From Psychroserpens burtonensis DSM 12212 (GTDB lineage Bacteria; Bacteroidota; Bacteroidia; Flavobacteriales; Flavobacteriaceae), in assembly GCF_000425305.1 (NCBI RefSeq), contig NZ_KE384348.1:16325-80324 (forward strand): a stretch of 64,000 bases of DNA, given 5' to 3'. Both the position numbers and the translations under genes were made by a program. Shown one piece after another: positions 54,393-62,915 of the stretch (within the stretch, counting starts at the first letter, position 1; each line of letters begins with the position of its first letter). Under the pieces are notes generated by a model, which saw only the letters and a list, made by a program, of their open reading frames with translations, made no database searches and was not told the DNA's origin.

Positions 54393-56387
54393 CTAATTCA
54401 CTATCAGCTTCTTAACCGTTTTCTTATTTTCCGAAGAAATAGATAGAAGATAGATACCGCTTGCTAGGTTTAAATCAATTGCAGTGTCTTCATTATAACT
54501 AAAAGAACTAAGCAATTTTCCTTCTATAGAAAACACTTGCACATCTGCTTGTGCATTAAGTCCTTTGATACTAATTGTATTTGTTGTTGGGTTTGGATAC
54601 ACACTAATTTCATTTAAACCGAACTCTAAAACACTCAGCTCTTGATCCCATATTTGTCCGACATTATTTCCCCAAATATATTCTACTAAATCTGGCTGAT
54701 CTATAAATGGATTTCTATTAAACTGCCATGTATACACCACATTATTACGATTCATTTCATAATCATCTGGTGGATCATTTCTATGCCAATCTAATAAGAT
54801 TGCTACATCTCCCAATTCTCCTGTACCATTTTCGGGATAACCATTAACAACTTGCAATCCGTTATATCTAATTTCCATATATAATACACTTCTCGCAACA
54901 TCACCATAAAAGCTGGCTGCTGTTCCTGTAGGTCCATCATAACCTCCTAAAGTTGGATCTCCATAATGTTTATTGTTACGTGTACTGTTTTCTATTGCAT
55001 CTGCAGCGCGAAGTGCATGAGCATCGGAATTACCATGACGTAATGAATCTGCTTTTGTTGTCCAAAAGATATCTTTTCCGTCTGCAATCCCATCCTCTTC
55101 TATATCAAAAAAGCCTCCTCGAGATCTTGGATACGTATGTTCTCTATTCCATTTTTCAAAATTATCTGAACTCGATTGCGCGTCTAATTTTGAACGTCCT
55201 ATTTCTTTGTACAATAGCCAAACCTCATTACTGTTTAGTGGGTTTTGATCTGCTTCTCTCAAAATATCAAAAACATCGGCATAGGTTTGTGCTCTTACAA
55301 TATTTGGATTTGCTATAATATCTTGGAGCGCTTGTCGCAAATCCTCATCTGCTAATCCATCAAGTAAATTATAATAACTATTAGGCTGAGTCGTTGTTAC
55401 ATTTCCGAAGGTAGGGTTTAAAGGTGTACCAAAATTAGACATTGTAAAATCATTATCTACAATACGAATCTCTAAGTTGTTATTGAGTGCTAGATATTCT
55501 GCTGGTAAGCTTTCAAAACGCACTCTAGTAACTTCATCGCCTTCATCATCAGCATCATCTATTAATGTAATTGTTGTGGACGCTGTAGTTTGATTTAAAG
55601 GAATGGTAATGGATGTATTTCCCGTAAAATCTGAAGTATTGAACCCAAGATTATCGAGTACAATATTAAAGTTGAGTTCTTGTGTAACAGGAGTTTCCAA
55701 TGTAAAAGAAATGTCAAAGGCGTCAAACTCATTATACTGTTCTTGCGCGATAGCCATAATGATACCATTAAGCACTACTCCACTTCCATCGTTTAACGCT
55801 CTTGGAGTTGGCGTCGTTGACATGTATGTCACGATACCATCCATATCAACGAAACGTTGGATAGAATTAGGATTATTTCCTGCTCCTTCATTAATTTGCT
55901 CAATATTGGTAAATCTTGGATCTTGGCTAAAAATATCAATAAAGTCTTGGTCATCTGAATCTGAAGTATCATAAAGTAATACATCCACTAAATTATCAAT
56001 AGTAGCGATAGTCTCTTCAGGAAAATCAAAATCACTAGCTTGATAAACAGCAACTGCGTCTGCTCCGTTTTGAATAATGTTTTCTGCAATTAAAAATTGA
56101 GGCACAGGACTTACAGAGTTACTACCTATGAGTAATAATCCATTAATATCTGTCGTAAAACCATCTAAGTCAACAGTGAAATAACTAGAGTTATTCCCTG
56201 ATGAGGACCCATTGAAGAAAACAACAACATAGCCATCTAAAGGGAAATTTGGAGTTTCAGACAAGAGCTCTAAGAATTCCATATTTTCTGCTCCTGGTGA
56301 ATCACAATCTAATTCATTGATTACAATTTGTCCATAAGAAAACTGCGTTACGTAGAAAGATAAAGCAAAAAGTAGTATTTTTTTCAT
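54393..56387 (-). CDS. secreted endonuclease I family protein with T9SS type A signal
   Basis: This 664-residue secreted protein has a signal peptide (MKKILLFALSFYVTQFSYGQ), then an N-terminal lamin-tail-like region (about 20-200: IVINELDCDSPGAENMEFLEL), a Calx-beta-like or linker section (about 205-320), an endonuclease I (NucM/EndA) domain (about 340-575: KWNREHTYPRSRGGF, DAHALRAADAIENSTRNN, FYGDVARSVLYMEIRYN), and a C-terminal T9SS type A sorting domain (about 590-664: ISVYPNPTTNTISIKG…VKKLIVN). It likely digests extracellular DNA. I start at the ATG at 56387; the longer frame to 56414 adds residues before the signal. Confidence 0.93.
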   Translation of the reverse strand: MKKILLFALSFYVTQFSYGQIVINELDCDSPGAENMEFLELLSETPNFPLDGYVVVFFNGSSSGNNSSYFTVDLDGFTTDINGLLLIGSNSVSPVPQFLIAENIIQNGADAVAVYQASDFDFPEETIATIDNLVDVLLYDTSDSDDQDFIDIFSQDPRFTNIEQINEGAGNNPNSIQRFVDMDGIVTYMSTTPTPRALNDGSGVVLNGIIMAIAQEQYNEFDAFDISFTLETPVTQELNFNIVLDNLGFNTSDFTGNTSITIPLNQTTASTTITLIDDADDEGDEVTRVRFESLPAEYLALNNNLEIRIVDNDFTMSNFGTPLNPTFGNVTTTQPNSYYNLLDGLADEDLRQALQDIIANPNIVRAQTYADVFDILREADQNPLNSNEVWLLYKEIGRSKLDAQSSSDNFEKWNREHTYPRSRGGFFDIEEDGIADGKDIFWTTKADSLRHGNSDAHALRAADAIENSTRNNKHYGDPTLGGYDGPTGTAASFYGDVARSVLYMEIRYNGLQVVNGYPENGTGELGDVAILLDWHRNDPPDDYEMNRNNVVYTWQFNRNPFIDQPDLVEYIWGNNVGQIWDQELSVLEFGLNEISVYPNPTTNTISIKGLNAQADVQVFSIEGKLLSSFSYNEDTAIDLNLASGIYLLSISSENKKTVKKLIVN

Positions 56388-56823
56388 GTTTTGAATTTTT
56401 ACAAATGTAATCAACTCTTAATTCTATTTGTGATTATCGCTCTAAGAAATTAAGTTTAACAAAATAGCCTCTATTTTAACTTAAAATCAACCGTAGTAAT
56501 TTTTAAAAATGAAATTATAAAAAGGCGAAACATTCAAAAGTTGATCATTTTAAGATCAATTATCCCTTGGTTTAAATAAAAAGGACAAAAAAGGCCCTTG
56601 GGTTATTACAAATAATAACATAAATAATACTTTTATATTTCAATTTAAAACATATAACAAGTAAAAAATATAAATATTGAAATAAATTACGTTATTTTAA
56701 TTATAATTTAATATTCAATTTCATAGATTTATTATAAACGTTGGGTAAATGAGTTTCTAAGTCTATATATTGAAAACTCAATCAATAATCAAAATCAATT
56801 ATTAACCTCTAAAACCCAAAATC
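56388..56823. other. intergenic before the 54-56 kb gene, no gene seen
   Basis: AT-rich, 436 bases; it should contain the promoter of the endonuclease gene. I could not fix a -7/-33 pair with confidence. Confidence 0.4.
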
Positions 56824-56874
56824 ATGATGAATTTTGCAAAATTAATTATCGATATTCTTTTTTCGATTAACTAA
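56824..56874 (+). CDS. possible tiny ORF (16 residues)
   Basis: The frame reads MMNFAKLIIDILFSIN and ends in TAA. It is hydrophobic and is followed 14 bases later by a perfect 12-bp hairpin. It may be a leader peptide, a small membrane peptide or chance. Confidence 0.3.
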   Translation: MMNFAKLIIDILFSIN

Positions 56875-56887
56875 ATCAACCACATGA

Positions 56888-56919
56888 CTGTAAAACTTAG
56901 TCTAGAATAAGTTTTACAG
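56888..56919 (+). terminator. perfect hairpin after the tiny ORF
   Basis: CTGTAAAACTTA (56888-56899) pairs perfectly with TAAGTTTTACAG (56908-56919). The T-run after it is broken (CATTTTAAAA), so it may be a weak terminator or an attenuator before the 50-residue gene. Confidence 0.5.
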
Positions 56920-56992
56920 CATTTTAAAAAGATCTTTCTATTTCAAAATCCTTAGTTTTACACTTAGATAGTAATCTACCAATCTTATGTGT

Positions 56993-57145
56993 ATGAAACA
57001 GAATCTCTTTAAGGCACTAGCCAAACTCAATAAATCACTCTTACCTAGTTTTTCAAAACAACAGCTAGACCTCAGTAAAGCCACTAAATTTCAATTAGCC
57101 ATTATTGGTTGGAGAATTTATGTAACTATGCGTGCTCTGGGGTAG
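56993..57145 (+). CDS. small conserved-looking basic protein
   Basis: This 50-residue protein reads MKQNLFKALAKLNKSLLPSF in its first half and ATKFQLAIIGWRIYVTMRAL in its second. It is basic with a helical, slightly hydrophobic second half. The pattern resembles small flavobacterial proteins of about this size, from memory. An ATG 6 bases earlier (56987) is in frame. No function is known. Confidence 0.6.
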   Translation: MKQNLFKALAKLNKSLLPSFSKQQLDLSKATKFQLAIIGWRIYVTMRALG

Positions 57146-57207
57146 AAAATACAAGTTAACTATCAAAAACTATAATTTCAATTTTTAAATTAGAAATCGT
57201 CTAAAAA

Positions 57208-57281
57208 ACCTGTGCAGTTATACATTAACACATATCCTTTTTAAAAGATATAGAGTTTAATAGTTTCTGCACAGTCTTTTT
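57208..57281 (+). terminator. long-loop hairpin after the 50-residue gene
   Basis: CTGTGCAG (57210-57217) pairs perfectly with CTGCACAG (57267-57274), with an inner ATATC/GATAT, followed by TCTTTTTAG. It could terminate the small gene or be the end of a small RNA. Confidence 0.5.
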
Positions 57282-58052
57282 AGTAAAAGAAAAAGTATGT
57301 AACCAATATTTAGCGCTCCGTTAAATAATAAACACGGATAGCAATAAGTCAAATGATATTATCCATCAAATTTTGTTTATATCAAAATTTGATTATTCTA
57401 ATATTTTATCTCCTTATAGAAGTCAAATACGGCATATTGTTGTTTTTGAGCAATTTCATCTACAAAAAACAAAACGCTCCTAATCTAAATTAACTCTTCT
57501 CGAAGTCTTTAAAGATTCCTTTTAAGGAGACTTAATTTGTATGCATTTCCAATTCACTTCTTTAGAAAGGACTTCGCTTAAATAAGTAGCAAATTCATTG
57601 TATACTGGTTGATTATTTGCACACAATACTGATCTCTTAACTCAAGCAACACCAATTGTGGAAGTCATCTACATCAACAGAAGTCTGTCCCACTATAATA
57701 CCTAAAAACAAATTTATAAGTTAGCATAAACCACTGCTAATTGGATAAAAAAAATGGATATCTAACAGTTTTATATTTACAAATAATAAGCGTAATTAAT
57801 TTCTTCATAGTCCATTAAATAAGAGACAACCAAGTATCAATTAAACTAAGTAAAAATCTAGTGTAAAGCATATCCCTTTAACTTTGTAAACAATGTGCCT
57901 TAACGAACAAAATCACATAAAAGTGTTCGTTGGCTGCTTTAATTGGTAGATAGAGGATATTAAAATTGATTACCACTTGAATACATGTAGGTTCGCATTA
58001 CAAATAACTCACATTGTTTAATATAGGTTATAAACATTGCTAAAAAATATAA
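57282..58052. other. gene-poor stretch, possible eroded gene
   Basis: No intact gene was found in about 770 bases. On the minus strand two patches read like protein: IRSVLFFVDEIAQKQQYAVF ending in a stop at 57398, and upstream of it NQPVYNEFATYLSEVLSKEV. They are in different frames with stops between, so this is at most a decayed gene. No family was recognised. Confidence 0.3.
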
Positions 58053-58334
58053 TTTAGGACACTCCTTATAATCACTAACTAGACCGCTTAATAACCAATT
58101 ACAATGAACAAAAAATTACTTTTCAGACTGCCAACTCTCATACTAGTATTTTTTATAAGTCTAAGTTTTAGTCAAACACTTGAACTAGGAACACTTCAAC
58201 CTTTTAGAATTTATGCTGGATCGGGAGCAGTCACAAACGTTGGTACCTCTGCAGGGAACGCTGGAATAATTAGCTGTTTTTTACCAATTGAATGTTACAG
58301 CACGAATAAAAGAGATTTTTTTCTAATAATCTAA
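58053..58334 (+). pseudogene. truncated duplicate of the ice-binding protein gene
   Basis: The ORF from 58104 repeats the N-terminus of the 58552 gene (MNKKLLFRLPTLILVFFISL, then LELGTLQPFRIYAGSGAVTN), including about 50 bases upstream (copies at 58053 and 58500). Homology stops near 58274 and the frame ends with unrelated residues. The copy has lost the ice-binding domain. It could still be expressed as a short exported peptide. Confidence 0.8.
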
Positions 58335-58499
58335 AAAAAGTGCTTATCGTCAGTAAACTGTAACTCAACGCTTTTCGTTTGTCATCAATCGAAAATTGAG
58401 AAATAACTTATAATCGAAGCGTACTTTCATCCACGGATAGTGTGACAAAAAAAATATTACGATCCGTTGTTATTATTTAATTATAACAAGAAATCAGAA
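58335..58499. other. intergenic between the two copies
   Basis: No gene or clear signal. It separates the 3' end of the truncated copy from the duplicated upstream region of the full gene. Confidence 0.35.
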
Positions 58500-58551
58500 A
58501 TTTAGGACCCTCTGTATAATTACTAACTAGACCGCTTAATAACCAATTACA

Positions 58552-61500
58552 ATGAACAAAAAATTACTTTTTAGCTTAACAACTATCGGACTATTATTTT
58601 TTTCAAGTCTAAGTTTTAGTCAAACACTTGAACTAGGGACACTTCAACCTTTTGGAACTTTTGCTGGATCGGGAGCTGTCACAAATGGCGGCACCTCTGC
58701 AGGAGATGCTGGAACAAATGCTGGAATAATTAGCGGTATCGGATTTGATTCTGCAAACGGATACACTGGCTCAACGTACACTAATGACCCGACAACCGTT
58801 CAGGCTAGAATAGATCTTCTTAGGGTATACATACATCTTGATGATGTTTTTGTAACAGAACCTAGTACTCATTTGCCTGCTTTTGGAAGTGGAGAAACTA
58901 TTTCACCTGGCGTTTATTCGATAGGTGGCGCTGGATCTATAGCTGGTGCTCTTACTCTTGATGGAGGAGGAGATCCTAATGCTTTTTTTATATTGAAATT
59001 TGAAGGAGCACTTACAGTAGGTGCAGGTTCAACTATCACTTTAAGTAATGGAACACGTGCTGCTAATGTTTTTTGGATTTCTCAAGGAGCCATTTCTGTT
59101 GCAGCATCAAGTGCTATGGAAGGAACTTTATTTGCACACCCTGGAGCTGTTACTCTTGGTGTGAATAGTACCATAAATGGAAGACTCCTTACTTCTGAAG
59201 GCGCTATAACTATTGCGGCTGGTGGTGAAGTAATTATGCCTATTGGCAACAGCACCATTCCAATAAAATGTTTAGGTGACTGTTCTTCTGCCGCTGCTGT
59301 TGATATTTTAGGAAGTCTTAAGGGTTTTGCACTTTTTACTAGTTTTGGTGCTGTAGCAAATGCTGCGACATCTGGAATAGTTGGTGCTATTGGCACAAAT
59401 GGTGGTGCTATAAGTGGTTTTTTAACTTCAACTCATACAAATAGCGACCTCACTACAGGAATTTTTTATAATTCAGATGCTGTTACAGCACAAGCCGTAA
59501 TAGATTTAGATAACGCTTATGAGTCACTTATGGCTTTACCAAATACGGAAACTGGACACACGCCAGCTTTTGGAAGTGGAGAAACGATAAATGCTGGGGT
59601 TTATTTTATAGCAGGAGCCGGTTCTTTAGCAGGTACTATTACCTTAGATGGTCAAGATGATCCCAATGCAATATTTGTTTTTAAATTTGCAGGGGCATTT
59701 TCAGTAGCAGCACAATCAAGAGTGATTTTAACTAATGGAGCGAAGCGTTGTAATGTTTTTTGGCTTGGTGGAGCCGGAGTTCCAACTGGTGCCGTTTCTA
59801 TAGGAACTTTCACTTACATGAAAGGAACCGTTATTTCTCATGGTGGAGCCTGTACCGCAGGAGCAAATACAAGTGTGGAGGGAAGAATGCTTTCTACAGG
59901 TGGAGCAATTGGGTTTAGTACAGGTGTAATTTATACTGACACACTTTGCTTTGATGATCCTGTTGATTCAAATCCATCTATTGCCTTGGTAAAAACCTCA
60001 AGCGTGAGTGGGACGGGAACCCTAGGAGATGTAATCACTTATACCTTTACCGTTGAAAATACTGGAGATACCACTTTGACTAATATCGAAGTCACTGACC
60101 CAATGTCAGGATTGACCATCACTGGAAGCCCAGTTACTTCTTTGGAAATAGGAGCTTCTAGCTCAGCTATCTCTGGCGCATACACAATTACTCAAGCCGA
60201 TATTGACACAGGAAGCGTAACCAACTCCGCTTTAGCTACTGCTCAAGATCCTGAAGGAAATAACATCACTGATACCTCTGGTACAACAATTAACAATGAC
60301 ACACCAACGGTAACACCCTTGACCAAAACTCCAGTCATTGCATTAGTAAAAATAGCAAGCGTGAGTGGAACGGGAACTCTAGGGGATCTAATTACCTATA
60401 CCTTTACCGTTGAAAACACAGGTAATACGACTTTGACTAATGTCACAGTAACTGACCCAATGATAGGATTGACGATCACTGGAAACCCAATTACTTTTTT
60501 AGAAGTAGGAGGTTCTAGCGATGTAATCACAGGTACATACACCATTACTCAAGAAGATATTAATACAGGAAGTGTAACCAACTCGGCTTTAGCTACTGCT
60601 CAAGATCCAGAGGGAAATGACATCACTGATATCTCTGGTACAACAAATGAAAATGACACACCAACAGTAACAAAATTACCAGCAATTGCATTAGTTAAAA
60701 GTGCCATAGTGAGTGGAACGGGAACCCTAGGAGATATTATCACCTATACCTTTACCGTTGAAAACACAGGAGAAACTACTCTAACTAATGTCGTGGTAAC
60801 CGATCCAATGGAAGGATTGACGATCACTGGAAGCCCTATTGATTCTTTGGAACCTGGAGATTCTAGCGATACAATAACAGGAACATACACGATTACTCAA
60901 GAAGACATTAATACAGGAAGTGTAACCAACTCGGCTTTAGCTACTGCTCAAGATCCAGAAGGAAATAACATCACTGATATCTCTGGTACAACAAATGACA
61001 ATGATACGCCAACAGTAACAACCTTAACTCAAAATCCAGCCATTGCATTAGTTAAGAGTGCCGTAGTAAGTGGAACGGGAACTCTAGGAGATATAATTAC
61101 TTATACCTTTACCGTTGAAAATACAGGTAATACTACTTTGACTAATGTCACAGTAACTGATCCCATGGAAGGATTGACTATTACTGGAAACCCAATTTCT
61201 TCTTTGGAAGTGGGAGCCTCTAGCGATGTCATCATAGGTACATACACGATTACTCAAGAAGACATTAATACAGGAAGTGTAACCAACTCAGCTTTAGCTA
61301 CTGCTCAAGATCCTGAAGGAAATGACATCACTGATATCTCTGGTACAACAAATGAAAATGACACACCAACGGTAACAAAATTACCAGCAATTGCATTAGT
61401 TAAAAGTGCCATAGTAAGTGGAACGGGAACTCTGGGGGATATAATCACCTATACCTTTACCGTTGAAAACACAGGAGAAACTACTCTAACTGATGTCGTG

Positions 61501-62886
61501 GTCACTGACCCAATGGAAGGACTGACGATCACTGGAAGCCCAATTGCTTCTTTGGAACCTGGAGATTCTAGCGATACAATCACAGGAACATACACCATTA
61601 CTCAAGCCGATATGGACACAGGAAGTGTAACCAACTCAGCTTTAGCTACTGCTCAAGATCCTGAAGGAAATGACATAACTGATATTTCTGGTACAACTAA
61701 AGAGAATGATACGCCAACCGTAACAACCTTAATTCAGAATCCAGCCATTGCATTAGTTAAGAGTGCCGTAGTAAGTGGAACGGGAACCCTAGGTGATCTA
61801 ATTACCTATACCTTTACTGTTGAAAACACAGGAGATACTACTTTAACTAATATCACAGTAACTGATCCCATGGAAGGTTTGACAATCTCTGGAAGCTCAA
61901 TTGCTTCTCTGGAAGTGGGAGATTCTAGCGATGCTATCACTGGAACATATACCATTACTCAAGAGGATATAGATGCAGGGAATGTAACCAACTCGGCTTT
62001 AGCTTCTGCTCAAGATCCTGAAGGAAATGACATAACAGATACCTCTGGAACAACAAAGGAGAATGATACGCCAACGGTAACAACCTTAGTACGAAACCCA
62101 AACATTGTATTAGTTAAGAACGCCATCTTAAGTGGAACAGGTGTCCTAGGAGATATAATTACTTATATATTTACAATTGAAAATACCGGAGATACTACAT
62201 TGACTAATGTCGTGATAACTGACCCAATGGTAGGATTGATAATCAATGGAAACCCAATTACTTCTTTAGCACCAGGTACTGCGACTATAGCACTAGGTAG
62301 TTATACCATTACTCAAGATGATATTGATGCAGGAAGTATATCAAACTCGGCTTTAGTTACTGCTCAAGATCCTGAAGGAAATGACATCACTGATATCTCT
62401 GGTACAACAAAGGAGAACGACACGCCAACAGTAATAACACCCGTAGTCTTACCAGACTTTACGCCAACAATAGCCATTGATGAATTAGGTTTTTTAGCTG
62501 CAGGATCAACAAAAGATTTTGTTGTGAATATATCTGAAGTTAAAGGTGCGTCCTCAAATGGACAAATAGTTCTTACAATCACAAAAGGAAGTGCATTTCT
62601 TATTACCTATGCTGCTAATACGACCAGTTCTAATGTGAATGATGGTGTTCAAGTTAATAATAGTGATTGGATAATAACTGAAAATTCATTCATAATAACA
62701 ATGATATTAAAACCAGGTGTTATAATTGAAGCAAATACATTTTCATCTATTGGCTTTACTGTAAAGCGAGAATTAGATATACCGACTCAAACTACGCAGC
62801 CAATTACAATTACAATTACAAATGGTTCAGGAGAAGATAGTCAGACTTTTAATAACACCTACAACATTGTTATTAAAGCTCAATAA
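58552..62886 (+). CDS. large ice-binding-like (DUF3494) adhesin with seven DUF11-like repeats
   Basis: This 1444-residue exported protein has a signal peptide (LFFSSLSFSQ), then two DUF3494 ice-binding-like domains (about 25-230 and 250-465; each with PxFGSGETI and an SxVGAxxVFWxxxGA pattern). Seven repeats of about 116-119 residues follow (475-1297), of the DUF11/CARDB-like Ig type, each starting IALVKxxxVSGTGTLGD and ending QDPEGNDITDISGTT. A last domain (about 1300-1444) is unique. No T9SS domain is seen at the end, so its export route is unclear. The repeats are near-identical and recombination-prone. It may bind ice or act as a surface adhesin. Confidence 0.93.
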   Translation: MNKKLLFSLTTIGLLFFSSLSFSQTLELGTLQPFGTFAGSGAVTNGGTSAGDAGTNAGIISGIGFDSANGYTGSTYTNDPTTVQARIDLLRVYIHLDDVFVTEPSTHLPAFGSGETISPGVYSIGGAGSIAGALTLDGGGDPNAFFILKFEGALTVGAGSTITLSNGTRAANVFWISQGAISVAASSAMEGTLFAHPGAVTLGVNSTINGRLLTSEGAITIAAGGEVIMPIGNSTIPIKCLGDCSSAAAVDILGSLKGFALFTSFGAVANAATSGIVGAIGTNGGAISGFLTSTHTNSDLTTGIFYNSDAVTAQAVIDLDNAYESLMALPNTETGHTPAFGSGETINAGVYFIAGAGSLAGTITLDGQDDPNAIFVFKFAGAFSVAAQSRVILTNGAKRCNVFWLGGAGVPTGAVSIGTFTYMKGTVISHGGACTAGANTSVEGRMLSTGGAIGFSTGVIYTDTLCFDDPVDSNPSIALVKTSSVSGTGTLGDVITYTFTVENTGDTTLTNIEVTDPMSGLTITGSPVTSLEIGASSSAISGAYTITQADIDTGSVTNSALATAQDPEGNNITDTSGTTINNDTPTVTPLTKTPVIALVKIASVSGTGTLGDLITYTFTVENTGNTTLTNVTVTDPMIGLTITGNPITFLEVGGSSDVITGTYTITQEDINTGSVTNSALATAQDPEGNDITDISGTTNENDTPTVTKLPAIALVKSAIVSGTGTLGDIITYTFTVENTGETTLTNVVVTDPMEGLTITGSPIDSLEPGDSSDTITGTYTITQEDINTGSVTNSALATAQDPEGNNITDISGTTNDNDTPTVTTLTQNPAIALVKSAVVSGTGTLGDIITYTFTVENTGNTTLTNVTVTDPMEGLTITGNPISSLEVGASSDVIIGTYTITQEDINTGSVTNSALATAQDPEGNDITDISGTTNENDTPTVTKLPAIALVKSAIVSGTGTLGDIITYTFTVENTGETTLTDVVVTDPMEGLTITGSPIASLEPGDSSDTITGTYTITQADMDTGSVTNSALATAQDPEGNDITDISGTTKENDTPTVTTLIQNPAIALVKSAVVSGTGTLGDLITYTFTVENTGDTTLTNITVTDPMEGLTISGSSIASLEVGDSSDAITGTYTITQEDIDAGNVTNSALASAQDPEGNDITDTSGTTKENDTPTVTTLVRNPNIVLVKNAILSGTGVLGDIITYIFTIENTGDTTLTNVVITDPMVGLIINGNPITSLAPGTATIALGSYTITQDDIDAGSISNSALVTAQDPEGNDITDISGTTKENDTPTVITPVVLPDFTPTIAIDELGFLAAGSTKDFVVNISEVKGASSNGQIVLTITKGSAFLITYAANTTSSNVNDGVQVNNSDWIITENSFIITMILKPGVIIEANTFSSIGFTVKRELDIPTQTTQPITITITNGSGEDSQTFNNTYNIVIKAQ
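59974..62440 (+). repeat. seven tandem 348/357-bp coding repeats
   Basis: Units start at 59974, 60331, 60679, 61036, 61384, 61741 and 62098. The linker alternates between a short form (KLPAIALVK, 348 bp) and a long form (TLTQNPAIALVK, 357 bp), so a two-unit block (about 705 bp) appears to have been duplicated. DNA identity between units is high by eye. Confidence 0.9.
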
Positions 62887-62915
62887 TTATGATCATAGTT
62901 TATCACCTAAAAAAA

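Noticed and set aside
59082..59396. 104-residue minus-strand frame within the ice-binding gene
   Set aside because: It is a shadow of the DUF3494 domains, with no independent start signal or family.
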